This document shows positions 34,691 through 47,518 of a DNA stretch of 64,000 bases, in pieces. The stretch's first letter is position 1. Each line of letters opens with the position of its first letter. Below the pieces are notes generated by a model, which saw only the letters and a program-made list of their open reading frames with translations, was not told the DNA's origin and searched no databases. Position numbers and translations under genes: made by a program. Source of the DNA: Paraphysomonas bandaiensis (lineage: Eukaryota; Chrysophyceae); contig CBFFRP010000074.1 in the NCBI GenBank assembly GCA_965644295.1, positions 123,140 to 187,139 on the forward strand. The letters run 5' to 3'.

Positions 34691-35442
34691 CATCTTTGAA
34701 CAAAAATATACAAAGGATGTGTTGTATACGGTATACTATGGAATCCTCGTACCATGTATGTAGGAATTTCTACGATAGTATGTGCAATATACCCCGATAT
34801 TCTATCATATATTCCGAGATTTTTAGAATTTCAGTGATATACTCCGTATTTGGTAATATACAAGCATGTAAAAAACAGAGGACGAATAGTTTGAATTAAT
34901 AGAAACCCCCCATTTCTGCACTACGAACAGAACACAGGACAGATACAGTACAAAAGTGGCTCTGTCGCAGGTGTGATGCAGATCTATATGCACAGAATGC
35001 ATTAACAGTTGCAACAGCAGTGTCGTAAAACTGCACACTATCGTGAAATATCTTTGCAACAGTTCTATGCATAAGACCTCTTCTAGTCCAGTGCTGGAAT
35101 GATACGATCACAGGACCCCTCATAGATCATAGAGCATAACTACATGTGATATATATATGAATACTGGCAACAAATAAGTGGACCAGCAAGAGCTTCATTG
35201 AAATTGTATTGCTTTACAATGATTCGACATATATAATGTTAAAGTTAAAGTAACATGAGACGATAATATCAACTGCAATGAGTTTACAGTACATCGTTAT
35301 ACATAATAAGATAATAAGCAGCATCATTATATAGAAAATATGCTATTCACTTACTACATAAAATTGACTTCTACAGTTTATAAGAAATGGATACTAGGCA
35401 AGCAGTACATCACATCAATGAATAGTATGCTGATTACGCAGT
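34691..35442. other. Gene-free stretch
   Basis: About 750 bp upstream of the kinase gene and downstream of ALG1. The frames near 34823-35123 (-) are short and show no family features. Nothing else is supported. Confidence 0.45.
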
Positions 35443-37732
35443 CTATCTATACACAAAAGCTAATAGAATGCTAACAATACAGACAAGTATGGCTGCAACT
35501 ACGAACAGCACTGCCCATGTTCGCATTTGGTGTTTGTGGCGCCTGCTTGAGTGTATATCTAGGCATTCCAAAACCACAGGACGCATCACCGCATTCCAAT
35601 TGTCCTCCCAGCTACCTGTAACAACAAGGATAAGAACAGTGCATATGCTTTAAAACGATGCATTCGTCATTAAATGACACTTAATACTACGTTAACAAGC
35701 AAGATATACCTATTCTGTAGGCTGCCTTTCTCATCTTGCATAGTTCCTCAGATGCTCCAGCCTCGTTAGGGGCCTCACAGAACAGACGGTACAGTTGAGC
35801 CGCTAGGTCATTGTGCTGACGGTAAATGATGCCGTTTTCCCCATTTTTCAAAAGCTCAGGAAGGGCAGGGTAGTGTATGGCGCAGACTGGAACACCACAT
35901 CCAAACATATCCAGCACCTAAACCGCACATAAGTATTCATGTGTCAATATATATACAGCAATATAAACTATGACAACCATAACAGCTCAACCATTTCTAA
36001 CATGGTGGAATAGAGAGAGGTCTATAGCTGCTACATCTACAGTTGTCCGACTGCCTCAGGTACTTTCTAGGGCAGAATTATATTATATTTCGTAGCATAC
36101 CTTCATAGGAAGGTCGAGTCCACTGGTAGACGTGTGCAAACAGATACCCAAATCAGCACATGCAATCATGAGCGGGTAATCGGCTATCTCTAGCCAGACC
36201 GATACGATAGATACATAGACCAGTCTACGCGCATATGAAATTAAACAGATATATCGCTAGATATATATTTTATATATAGAGAAAAAAACATAGAGTAGTA
36301 AACATATATCTCTACGGTCGGCAACATCTACCCACATGTCATATAAAAGAAACATATATATACCTGTCAGCTGGATTTTCTTGTCTGGCTTTCCAGGCTT
36401 GCATAAAAGCATCTCTCATAGGTCCTTTACCGGTTATCACCATTACTACTTTGCTCTGCGTCAATGATCGTCCTACAAAACGAAGTGTATTAGCACAGCC
36501 ACACTCCAAGACTTCGCATCAATTGCGCATTTCAATATACGATATGGATGACGCTTTTACTCCCAACACAATACAATTGATGTTGCATATACATATATAA
36601 ACCACGCTCAGCACTTCCAAGTCGTTTTACGTTAATAAGAAATATAATCCTGGGTAACGTAAGATATTAGCCATACCGTTCGATCGCCTTCTCACAAGAC
36701 TTCTGTCAAGATTACAGAGCGCTTTCATGAGTAAACCGAAGTCCTCATCAGGTGACCAACTGGTGGCAGTCACTAATATCACGGCTCTGTCGTCACGCAT
36801 TGTAACTGTGTCATCCCCATTTCCAGACAGCCGCACTGTCTGTATCGTTCTTTCGCTCGACGATGTAATTTGAGACGAACTACTCGATTGGGAATGAGGA
36901 AAAAGTTCTTCATCTGTTAATTTTAACTTCAGTAGAAGCTCGTGTCTGACTTTCACATCAATTTGAGGCAAATTGAGATCGACTCCATCTGCGTCGCTCT
37001 GTGGGGCAGAGAACCGTTTGAATACTTTAGCTGGCGGTTTGTCATACAAAGTAGTGGCAGATACATTAAAACGTTTATGAAGCCACTTTCCCATGGAATC
37101 AGATACGCATATGTGTCTATCGGACAAAACTCCCAGGCGGCCCTCCAAAATTCGACTGACTCTCACAAGCACGTGTTTGCTCGAGTATCTATCGAAATAC
37201 ATGGAGAATCCAAGGTTGTGCCAGTCCAATAGTACAACCATTCCATTGAAATAGGACATGAAAAGACATGCTAGTAGCGCCGGTATAGCAGGAGGATTCT
37301 GTACGACGACCATATCTATGTGGGGTAGTCGGAATAGTGTAAAAAGTAGAGATAGCACCAGAAACACCCCTTTAACAGCTGCATAGAATAGAATAGAAAT
37401 GAATAGATGTCCTTATGCTAATCTATGAATCATATACCTGCATGCAACAGAGATATAGGTCTCAGCTTGTCTATCCATGCACTGGATGTTGTAAGCCTGT
37501 GCATGACAATACAGTGTAATGACATAGCATCAAGAATCAACCATACATACCGTATATCATGTATTGCAGGATTACTAACAATCAATTCATTACATACTTC
37601 TCCTGGATAGCCTATTAGAGTTACTCTATTAATTTGAGGTAGAGCTGCGAGAGATATGGCGTGATACTGCATACGAGGACTCCTGCCAGTGTCTCCTAGC
37701 ACAACTACCACGGCATGAGCCCCCTCTGACAT
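35443..37732 (-). CDS. ALG1: Chitobiosyldiphosphodolichol beta-1,4-mannosyltransferase (ALG1)
   Basis: Seven exons: 37732-37551, 37496-37438, 37378-36677, 36472-36364, 36224-36101, 35917-35710, 35615-35443; 518 residues with exact phase. ALG1 adds the first mannose to GlcNAc2-PP-dolichol on the cytosolic face of the ER. Family marks are [99 protein letters not shown] and [12 protein letters not shown]. The usual N-terminal membrane anchor is missing: the catalytic domain starts at once ([14 protein letters not shown]). Instead the last exon ends with a hydrophobic helix, [20 protein letters not shown], only four residues before the stop. A Ser-rich insert sits near residue 235. Sure of the family; the anchor exchange is read directly from the sequence. 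Confidence 0.92.
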
Positions 37733-38392
37733 GTTAAATCTAACAGTAAATGCAATACAGAGGTATATATAAGGGATATGAATGTTATAGTTATGTAGAG
37801 TAAGGTATACGACTCATGTGGTATATAAGTCTCTTGTGTATATACTCATAGTACCTTCTTGCCTTCGTCTTACGTATGATATGATACTGTAGAGTACCAT
37901 ATGAATAGACAGACTGCAATATACTGCTGCTGTATACATATGGATTGCTGTATGTATATGTACAGCAGTGTGTGTGTATACGTGTACACAGTATACTCTG
38001 TAGCACTTTCATCACTTTGTACAGTTCTCAACTTTTAGGGAGTTGAAAACTGGAGGTTTAGTAATATCATATCACGGATTTCACAGTTTTCATGTTTTAT
38101 GTTGTTTTACAGTCAGCATAGTGTTCATAAAAATAGGGGGTTTTAAGTTTCAATACATTCATATGAAGATTGAACTTGCAACTTACATACTTATCTATAT
38201 GATGAATACATCCATATATAACTTAAATAATATCACCATATCGAGATATACATCATTCTATTGCATTTACAACATAACTGATAGTTGACAGTCATTCATT
38301 GGTCATAACTGGATTACTGGAAGGGCATCCCTTAAGGTATAGTGAGATCTAATCGATACACTGATGTTTGATTAATATCATTATAGAAACTC
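37733..38392. promoter_or_regulatory. Shared upstream region of ALG1 and the NT-C2/PH gene
   Basis: ATACTGCTGCTGTATAC lies at 37921-37937 and GTACAGCAGTG at 37960-37970, about 190-240 bp before the ALG1 start and 420-470 bp before the other gene. The frames at 37791-38015 and 38043-38288 are not supported. Confidence 0.4.
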
Positions 38393-41300
38393 ATGTTTAA
38401 GAGGTTTCAAACCGCCCGAACGGTTCCAGTAAAGACCTTATTTAAGATAGAAGTACACCGCGTTACTTTCCCCAAAAATCAAGAGATCGCAGATGCCTCT
38501 GAAATTAGTGTATGCTTCGAAAGAGGGGGTAAGATGGCTGCATCATTGGATAGAACTGTCAGAACTCTACCCGCTGGTGCTATGGAAGTTGTGTTTAGTG
38601 AGACACTATCGATGATTGTCACTATGCACAAGAATACTCACAGTAACTCCTATCAGGTATTTCATGTACTCCCTATTGTTGGTAAATGTGAATGATACAA
38701 TTAAAGTGCAGCCTTGAAATGTGATCGACATTGATGTGTATGTCTGTAGGAGAAAGCCGGCAAGCTCATTGTCCGCCAGCGACGAAGGAATCGTAACAAA
38801 GGAGATTGCTACAAGGGTGTAGGGGTGGCATCCCTGGATCTGGCAGCTCTGTGCCGAGTTGACGAGCCGGTCACTCTGGCATTACCTGTACAGCAGTGTG
38901 GTATACCAGGCGTCGTAATACACGGTACCGTCACTCCCAAAGTGCTAGGAGAGGTGAGTGCTGTTGGGCAGTATGTACGATTGTTAGTGGATACTGTAGT
39001 GTGAGGATGATGATCGAAGTAGCGGGAGCGGATTTTCAGATGGCGAATTTGAGGACTCGGAGTCCGTGATATGTGCATCGGACTTTTCACCTGCGCAACT
39101 TGAGGTAGATACATTCGACTCAAATAATGAAATACCGTACGTGATGTGGTCGGCCTAATTTATATAGGTGTATGTTAGTTTACGAAATTAACTTTCCGGT
39201 ACAGGGTTTTTCTAAAGATCACTCCCGGCTGTCTCCCATTCAGAAAAGCAACACTGGAATTAGTCTTCAAGGACGCTTAGCAGACTCTTTGGCTACAATA
39301 GCGCGGTTAAACAGTTCTCTCAAAAAACTCGAACAGGAAAATACTTGTTTGATAGAAGCCAAGAGAAAACGTGATGAAGAAGTTGACTCCCTGAGACGAG
39401 AAGTGACATTTTATAGAGAGGTAGAAACGCCGTAGTATTGCCTGGAATTGTATCTTGAGTAGAAAATTATATGATACTTGAAGTAATGTGTAGTTCATTA
39501 TGCAACTCAGTATACGATTATATGAAGTTTTATTTGTTTTGTGAATGTCAGAACTGTGTGGATCTTGAAGAGCAACTTAATTCTCAACGTCCTGGATCTT
39601 CCCCGGATGTCGTTCAGGTTGACATTCGCCGGCTACAGGATGCTCTCGATGTTGAAGTGAGGAAAACTGAGAAACTTAAAGAGTCACTAGAGACGGAAAG
39701 AAGTCTGCATACTAGTGCCTCTCGTGCGCTACAAACTAGCTCCGCTGAGGTACAACGACTAGTGGCGTTAATTTCATCGAAGCCAGATATCTCTGCAGGG
39801 CTCTCTACATGTGCTACTTGCGGAAAGGATGTAGGTATTATAGCGGATGAAGGAATAATACAGCAGGAACAGTACATTAGAGAGCTTGAGACTGAGCTGT
39901 CATATGTATTAATGGATAAAACACGACTAGAGGACGACGTACGTGTGTATCACGACCGCATTGCAGAATATAGACACCGGTTGGAGAATTTTTCTCCTGC
40001 TCTAGGAATACGTCCGCTTGATCTCAACAGTCAAAATCGCGAAGTCTTAGAACGAGAAAATAAAGCACTGCAAGACGAGAACGCTGACCTAAAAGAAAGA
40101 GTACAGGGGCTTGAGAGGAGGGTAGAGGAAATATCAGCCGAACGTACTGCTTTAGTGAGCAGTGTAACAGCATTTCAAAATACTCACGTGGGTATGTTGG
40201 AGCAAGCAAGAAAGCTACTAGATGAGGAGGATATGAAGCAACAAGAAGATATGCAGACTCTCAGGAAGGAGGCTCAGAGCGCGAGGGATCAACTAGTGTG
40301 TCTACGTGATGAGATATCAACCCTAGAAACGAGATGTGCTGGTCATCAACAGGAGATTAAAAATCTTCGAGCTTCTGAGCAGGCTCTTAAAGATGAAGTT
40401 AAGGAAAGGCAAGATATGAAATTATTATTTCAAGATGAGAAATCGAAGTGGCAAAAACAAAAAAAAACATTTCAATTTGAAGTGAATAAACTTAAACGAA
40501 ATGAATTGTCACTTCAGGGCGAACTTCGAATATTGAAGGAAACTGAAATTAATCTTCAAAACGAAGTGAAAAAGTTGAAAGAGAGCAAAGCTACCCTTCA
40601 AGTTGATAAGAAAGCTTTAAAGAAGAACGAAGTTGATCTTCAAAGCCAGGTGGAGTCATTAAATACACAGCTCTCCTCCCTGGAGAGTCGTGTAACAATT
40701 CTTCAAGGTGAAAGGAATGAACTTCAAGTGAAGTTGGAAGGTTTAACTAGTCAGAAGGCATCTCTTGAGGAAATGATGTTATCTCTTCAAAACGGAAAGC
40801 TCGATCTTGAAGTGAAACTTCGAAGCGAAAGTAAAATACGAAACGATTTAGAAATGAAACTTGCATCAATTCAAGATGGTATGCGAATTCCTCCTTTTGT
40901 TGACAGAGTTAAAGAACGAATTGAGGCGGATGAAATATCTTCTGATACAATGTCAAACTTTGGGGCCGAGTTGAAAATTGCAGATGATGACACTCGAATG
41001 GAGGGGAAAGTGTTGTCTCTTCAAGGCACTATAAATGAAGAAGTCAAGTTTGTAACTCTTCAAGGTGACATGGCGATACTCCGAGGTGAGAATAAGAAAC
41101 AGCAGAGCACTATTACTGCGCTAGAAACATCCTTAAATGAATTACAAAATCAGTCGCACAAGAATATACATGCTCTGCAAGATAAAGTGTGTAGTCTTGA
41201 ATGGACGCTTCAAAATGAAAAAGAAAAGAGAATTGAGCTTGAAACAAAGTTAGTACTCAGTGATAATGAAAAGCAAACGGTAGAAGGGAGACTTCAGATG

Positions 41301-44124
41301 GCTTCTGAAACCGAACAACTTCTTCGAGGTGACATTGTCAATCTTGAAGATGCGATAGCGTACCTGGAGCAACGTGAAATGACACTTCAAGACGACAAAA
41401 GTTTGCTACGAAAAGAACTCGTGATATATCACGAGAGAGAAAATGAACTCAGGAGGGATTTAATGGCCGTACAGGAAGAAAAAATGGCTTTAGAGAGCGA
41501 ACTAGAGATTAAAACTAATGAATTGCGAGGCCTAGATGATCAAGTGACTGTCCTTAATAATGACATTTCTAGTTTAAATTCTACGATAGAGACCCTCGGT
41601 GCTGACAATGAATCGCTAAGAGTAAAAGTGTCAACTGTTGAACATGACTTGGAAACTGCTAGGTCGTTGATTGCCTCCCTTGAAGGCGAGGTTAAAGAGC
41701 TTAGGAGCCGGGTAGAGGTGATGAGGGGCAGTAGATCTAGAGCAGAAGCTGCCCTGGCGGCTGAAAAGAGAACCACTGCGGATCTACGGGAAAAGTTAAT
41801 GAATATTGAAGATAAGAAGTGGGGTCTAGAATCTGAATTAGAGGGAATGAAGTCGAGTCATGTTAGAATGTCTCGAGAAGTATCTTTCCTGCAAGAAGAC
41901 AAACGTCAACTCGATCAAGCAATCTTAGCTCTGCGAGAGGAGAAGCGTATAAGTGATAGTCGTGCGGCATCCCTTGAAGACGAGAAAATGATGTGGGATC
42001 GAGAGAAAACTGCACTGCAACAGGAAAATGAAGGTTTAGAAAAGTCTTTAGAGGAGGCAAAGGAGGAAATATCTCAAAATATGCAACGGAAAGCCTCGCT
42101 TGAGGGAGCTCAAGAGGCTATGGGAGTGGCGGCAAGTGTAGGTATGTATCGTCACGTGTACGACAGCATGATTCAGTGTGTCATAGGATATGACATTTAT
42201 ATGCAGTTTCTGTGTTGTGGCTATGCACTGTTTTTTCTTGGCAACATGCGGGTATACAATAATATGACTCGTAGGGGAGAGAATGAGGGCACTGTTAGTT
42301 GAAGACAGAAGGAGGCTTCAGGAGAGTGTGGCCACTTTGGAAAGCGATAAACATGCCTTACAACAGGAGGCTAACATATTGAGGACTGATACCGAAACTT
42401 TGCATAGTGCCTTGTCTGCCGCTCAACAGGAACTTGACGCTCTGCGAGGAGAGGCAGAAAATCTGCGTGCAGAAGCTGAATCCCTTGCAGCTGCGAATAG
42501 TGAGGCTGAATGTTCGATTTCCGTATTGACCGCCCATAAGACCATGCTGGAAGAGCTTTTGCACGAGCAGCTTCTCTCGGAAGGTGGTCGGGGAGGCGAG
42601 TTAGAAGTGACAGAGAGCTTTTCTCAGGAGCCGAACGCCGGCAGTAGAGCAAGTCAAGTCGCAGAAGAGTTAATGGCCACAAGGAGCACCATTATTCAGT
42701 ATCAACAACAAATAAAAGAGATGTCGGCACAGCTGAAGGCGGACGAAGATGAGGTGTCTCGCCTTACGAGAGAAAATGTACGTAAAATATTGTTATATAT
42801 ATAACGAGGTATATATTGTTGAAAGTAAATGATGTAGGATAGAGCACACTGTATTATGAGTATGATAGCACAGTGTATAATTTCGCATATATATATATTG
42901 TACTGAGGCTTGTTACGCGGTTTAATTTGCTATTGTGCTTGCTAATGAAGCAACTCTTGCAAATTAACGTAATGATGGAAACTGTATAAATGATATCGTA
43001 CTCTGTATTGTTGATAATATTTTTATTTGACTTTTGTATGCGCATGTTCATTGGTGAGAAGTCCGAGTTATCTAAGAATTGTGATTTGAAATCATCACGC
43101 ATCGATATTTTGCTCGATCATGTATCTCACTTAGAGAAATCTGTCCTTACTAAAGATAAAGAAATTGTAGCACTTCAAGAGAATGTAACTAATACAGAAC
43201 ATCGCTGTTTGATATGTAAATGTGGAAGAGATGAGGCGTTGGTGGCTCTGGAGAAAGAGGTACGGGAACTCAAGGGGAAAGTGCAAGAGAGAGAGAAAAA
43301 GATTGAAAATCTTTGTTTGTGGTCGGTTAAGAGAGGGCCGGAGCAGCTGTTGAGATCAAATAGCACCGAAGAGGTAGCGGAAGATGATGTGGAGGAAGCG
43401 GTACTGCTAAGCCGCGGAAGAATATTCCCTGCTTCACCCTCTGGACAAAATTCTTCCCACGTAGGGACTTGTTTCTCGACCAATCCAGAGGAAGGGGTAG
43501 CTGAAGCAGGGGATGATATCGGAGGAGTACTTGAGGAACTCATTGAAGCGAAGGTACTGGCAGCAGAGGCCTGCACCGAAGTCGACGCTGAAAGGAAAAA
43601 GGTAAGTTTACATATTTTTTCAATTCTTGATTGTCATGGGGGTCTAATCTGCGTATCCGTGACAGGTGTATTTGCTTCGCACACGGCTGCAGCGCTACGC
43701 GGAGAAGGTGGCTACTTTAGAAGTTTCTAATGCTGAACTCAAGGCTCACTTTCGACGAGAATCTCTGCATAGATCTGTATCGAGTGCAATTCCAGGAAAC
43801 TACATTTACACCGGATATCTTACGAAACGGGGTTCTTTTTTTCCCACTTGGCTTAGAAGGAGGTTTTTTCTATATCCAGGAGTATTGACCTACTACGATA
43901 CCGATGGGTGGACCAAAAAAGGGGAATTTAAAATTACCCCGCAAACGGTACTGAAAGAGAAATCTTTCTTGATGCATGCGCACTGTTTCTGTCTCGTCAA
44001 TCCAAGCCGAGTGCTTTATATGACAGCCGACAGTGAAGATGAGAAGAGCCATTGGATGGCGGCTATTTTAGATGTTATACGTCGTGTGGTTTGTCCAGAG
44101 GTGTCAAATACCCTCCAAGCTTGA
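38393..44124 (+). CDS. NT-C2 / long coiled-coil / PH-domain protein
   Basis: Exons 38393-38656, 38750-38953, 39000-39104, 39205-39420, 39552-42141, 42275-42777, about 43059-43601 and 43666-44124 give about 1,627 residues. The acceptor of exon 7 could be 43077 instead; both keep the frame. The first about 155 residues look like an N-terminal C2 (EEIG1/EHBP1 type) domain: TLFKIEVHRVTFP, ISVCFERGGK, then KGVGVASLDLAALC and GTVTPKVLGE. An acidic Ser-rich linker follows. About 1,000 residues are heptad-rich coiled coil (LQxEVKKLKES, LEDEKMMWDREKTALQQENE). The C-terminus is a PH domain: YIYTGYLTKRGSFFPTWLRR, FFLYPGVLTYYD and DEKSHWMAAILDVI, with the conserved Trp. Such proteins usually link membranes or vesicles to cytoskeleton. 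No named orthologue is recognised. Confidence 0.8.
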
Positions 44125-44397
44125 ATCGGTAGTAGATATTTGCATGTGTATAATCTCAATATCTTTGACCAATAATATGGAGGGTATGTTATATCTAGTT
44201 CTGCTTTGTGTACTGCAACATCGCGAGTAGATACACACATATATTGGCTTTCGAGGTTTGCAGTAAACATTCTGTATTGTATGTCATATGTGACGTCATT
44301 TCGCTGTTTCATTTACGGGACATAGATGATAATATTGGGTGTTTGTCGATCTTACATTGAACCTGCATCACTCTTCTTTGGTATTACGTACGCAGGA
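44125..44397. other. Short gene-free stretch before the inverted-repeat region
   Basis: This is likely the 3' untranslated region of the NT-C2/PH gene. No feature is seen. Confidence 0.4.
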
Positions 44398-45584
44398 ATT
44401 TTACTTCTGACTTTCACTCCTTGATTATCTTAAATGGTTTTTCGTTGTTCGGTCAAATGAGTAGAGTATTTAATTTATCAGACTAAACCAAATGATTGAA
44501 TGTATTGATTTTCTTGCAGTTTATTTGTAAATGCTAAGAACTCTTTTTATTTCAAGAGACTTAATTGACTTCATAAATAAGATTTATAGCTAGTCTTAGT
44601 ATTTAATGAAGATACATGTCGTATTATTAGAAGATAAAGTCGTCAAGTTTCGACACAATTGGATGATACACTTAGTACTAAGTTAACTGGACGTGTATTC
44701 ACCCATTAATATTGTTAAAATTATTATAAACAATATCTCTTCTCATTCATCAATTTCACGTTATCTCTACGACCAGTCATTTCTCGTACGATCTTACATC
44801 GTCTCTATCTTTGTTTGATCTATATATTATATTCAGTTTCATTACTACATTAGCTATCATGTTGTTAGTTCTCATAATACTGTTAACAGTTAACCACTAC
44901 TGTATTCCTCGACTAACGGTCATAATTCATATACCTTAGAATTACAGCATTTAATTGCTCAAACAGCAAAACTCAATAATATAAACTTCACATGAAGAAT
45001 AAGGTCTAATAGTATAATAGCAAGACACGTTTAGAAAGGGGGTTATCACCACACACATTTGCGTATCTTGTACAGTCGCGTATCTTGTATAGTCTGGTAA
45101 TCATTCAGGCAATGATATTTTATTGTATATATGTGTTGTATTTACGCGTTAAGAGATATACGTGAATCAACGAATTTTAATATTCGTTACAAATCTACTT
45201 GCAAGACTGTGCTAATTATTCACGCTGACTGTATATGTCAGCTCCTAGCAGGATATAGGTTAACATGGGTACCTAAACATAAAATAAAAATTAAGATTGA
45301 CTCCATATTATACAAATTTTATTAGATAATTCAGTTCGATGAATTTATTCTCATTATGGTCAATATAAAGGCTGCTCAATATACAAGGCATCATGCATGA
45401 AATTTAAAGACTGATACGTATAAAATAGATATCAAGTGTATGATGCACAGGTTCAATGTCTATATTGAAAATCTTTCTATTTAGCAATAGGCGTTAAAAA
45501 CTCGTGCCAATATAGTGGCTAGTTGAATGCTAGGCATACTAGTTAGACCTCTACCCATAACTAATCAGCACAAATTCTATTATC

Positions 45585-45640
45585 CTACTATTTAACGCTA
45601 CAGAAGCTGCTTGTGCGTCGCCGCAAGCACCAAGGTGCAA
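45585..45640. repeat. Dispersed small element, copy 4
   Basis: TACTATTTAACGCTACAGAA, hairpin GCTTGTGCGTCGCCGCAAGC (45608-45627) and CACCAAGGTGCAATCACTTC follow. It lies in the left spacer of the composite inverted repeat and has no partner on the right side. Confidence 0.6.
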
Positions 45641-46504
45641 TCACTTCCAATTCAATGTCTAGCGCATCTTTTTGAACGGAGGAGTAAAGAGATTTGTGTA
45701 AAAGTACTGTTGCAATTTCATATACCAGCAACAAGAAAATGCAACTAGAAAGCTCACTTGGGATTACAAACAGTATGACCATGAAACATCAGTTGGTGCA
45801 TATCGTGAATTCAGGTTCAATACCAACCACTCAAATCATAGAATATCAAATATTATCAATGAGACATCTGCTGATACATAGGGTCATTTGTCACCTATGC
45901 AGAAGCTGAAGGCTTAACTATTCATAACGTAATTCGTTGTTTTCCTTACAGTATGAGTTCATCGAAGCTCTATTCATTCGTTCAGTTTCATGCCACTCAA
46001 GCAGTAGCACAGCACACATACATAGCCATAAACTCAGTTCACGAATACGATGAACTAACAGTGCATTTGCTATTCAGAAGGAAGTCACTCTTGGGTACAC
46101 TCAACTTTAACGATCAGCTCATGCACACAAATGCATGCATATGAAGCATGTTCAAACTTCTATCCATAGCTATGAATGCATACACTACTCGCTGACAATG
46201 AGTCGATACACACGAATAAGATGAGAGTGATGTGACGAGGCGATAATTGATGAGGTTATGTCTCTACAACATCATCTGCTATCACCAGATCACAGCACAG
46301 TCACAGGAATGATGAGTATAGCAGCAGCACACTATCATCTGACACTATCAGTGAGGAAGAGAGCCGATCTCAATATGATACTCTGCCTGTATGTATGATA
46401 TGCGGTGTGTGTATGAAGATACGTGGCTGTATATGTAGAGAGCAGCAGCATGTAATAGTTAGATATATAAATCCTAAATTTTCAGGGTGATATCGTGAAG
46501 TTGT

Positions 46505-46576
46505 GGCGCTATAGTGTAGTTGGTTATCACTCAGGGTTCTGATTCCTGCGACCTGGGTTCGAATCCCAGTAGTGCC
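46505..46576 (+). tRNA. tRNA-Gln (anticodon CTG)
   Basis: The 72-base cloverleaf is complete: acceptor arm GGCGCTA with TAGTGCC (one G-T pair), D-arm region with TAGTTGGTTA, anticodon stem CAGGG/TCCTG with loop TTCTGAT, and T-arm CTGGGTTCGAATCCCAG. Loop positions 3-5 give CTG, which reads CAG (glutamine). A-box and B-box promoter words are intact (GGTTCGAATCC). No intron is present and CCA is not encoded. An identical copy is on the opposite strand at 48906-48977. Confidence 0.95.
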
Positions 46577-46617
46577 TTCATTTTTGGCTCATGCATTTTT
46601 TAGAGCCCGTTCTTTTC

Positions 46618-47518
46618 ATACAAAAACACGTTCTCAAGGAATGTGAATTCCAGGAATTGTGCGTGTGAGGAAATATATCCACATACTGTGCCTTGTATTA
46701 ATATATTACGAAGCAAAGTTTTGACCTATAGAATGCCCTGAAAAGAGGCCTAGAATAGAATTCTTTGACAAGAAAATACCACGACCCCACCCTTTCAAGT
46801 TTAAACTCTTTAATGAAATGCTTCAGTTCTGTTTCATCCTCAAAGACCTCGATCCCACAGAAACCTATGCTTGGGTTTCGCTGCCGAAGGAAGAAGAAGT
46901 TCAGAACGAAGGGCTGCTAGAAAAAAGCATTAAGAGTTCAAGGCACCGGAACCTCTATACGGATCAGGCCGAAGAGGTTAAAAAACTGACATCCACTGTC
47001 GCTTGTAAAGAAGTGTCCGTACCTATATCCAGTTTTCGTAAAGCTCGTAGTCGATGAATTTCTTTACAAGCGACAGTGTAGTTCATCGACTATTAGCTTT
47101 ACGACAACTTGATATAGGTACGGACACTTCTTTACAAGCGACAGTGGATGTCAGTTTTTTAACCTCTTCGGCCTGATCCGTATAGAGGTTCCGGTGCCTT
47201 GAACTCTTAATGCTTTTTTCTAGCAGCCCTTCGTTCTGCACTTCTTCTTCCTTCGGCAGCGAAACCCAAGCATAGGTTTCTGTGGGATCGAGGTCTTTGA
47301 GGATGAAACAGAATTGAAGTATTTCATTAAAGAGTTTAAACTTGAAAGGGTGGGGTCGTGGTATTTTCTTGTCAAAGAATTCTATTCTAGGCCTCTTCAG
47401 GGCATTCTATAGGTCAAAACTTTGCTTCGTAATATTAATACAAGGCATAGTATGTGGATATATTTCCTCACACGCACAATTCCTGGAATTCACATTCCAT
47501 GACAACGTGTTTTTGTAT
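46618..47518. mobile_element. Fold-back element with about 440-bp arms and a short coding-like frame
   Basis: Left arm 46618-47058 and right arm 47082-47518 are near-perfect inverted copies with a 23-bp spacer. The word CTTTACAAGCGACAGTG occurs in both arms and again in the spacer. Each arm can be read as a protein-like frame of about 105 codons (plus strand about 46735-47057) holding RPHPFKFKLFNEMLQFCFIL and TETYAWVSLPKEEEV. I do not recognise the protein. A third piece, CTGTATAGAGGTTCCGGTGC, occurs just outside at 47522. It starts about 40 bp after the tRNA 3' end, as in tRNA-targeting elements, but its type is unknown. Confidence 0.55.

Noticed and set aside
45795-45835. Possible tRNA, from a B-box-like word GGTTCAATACC
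   Set aside because: No matching A-box, acceptor stem or anticodon arm can be folded around it.
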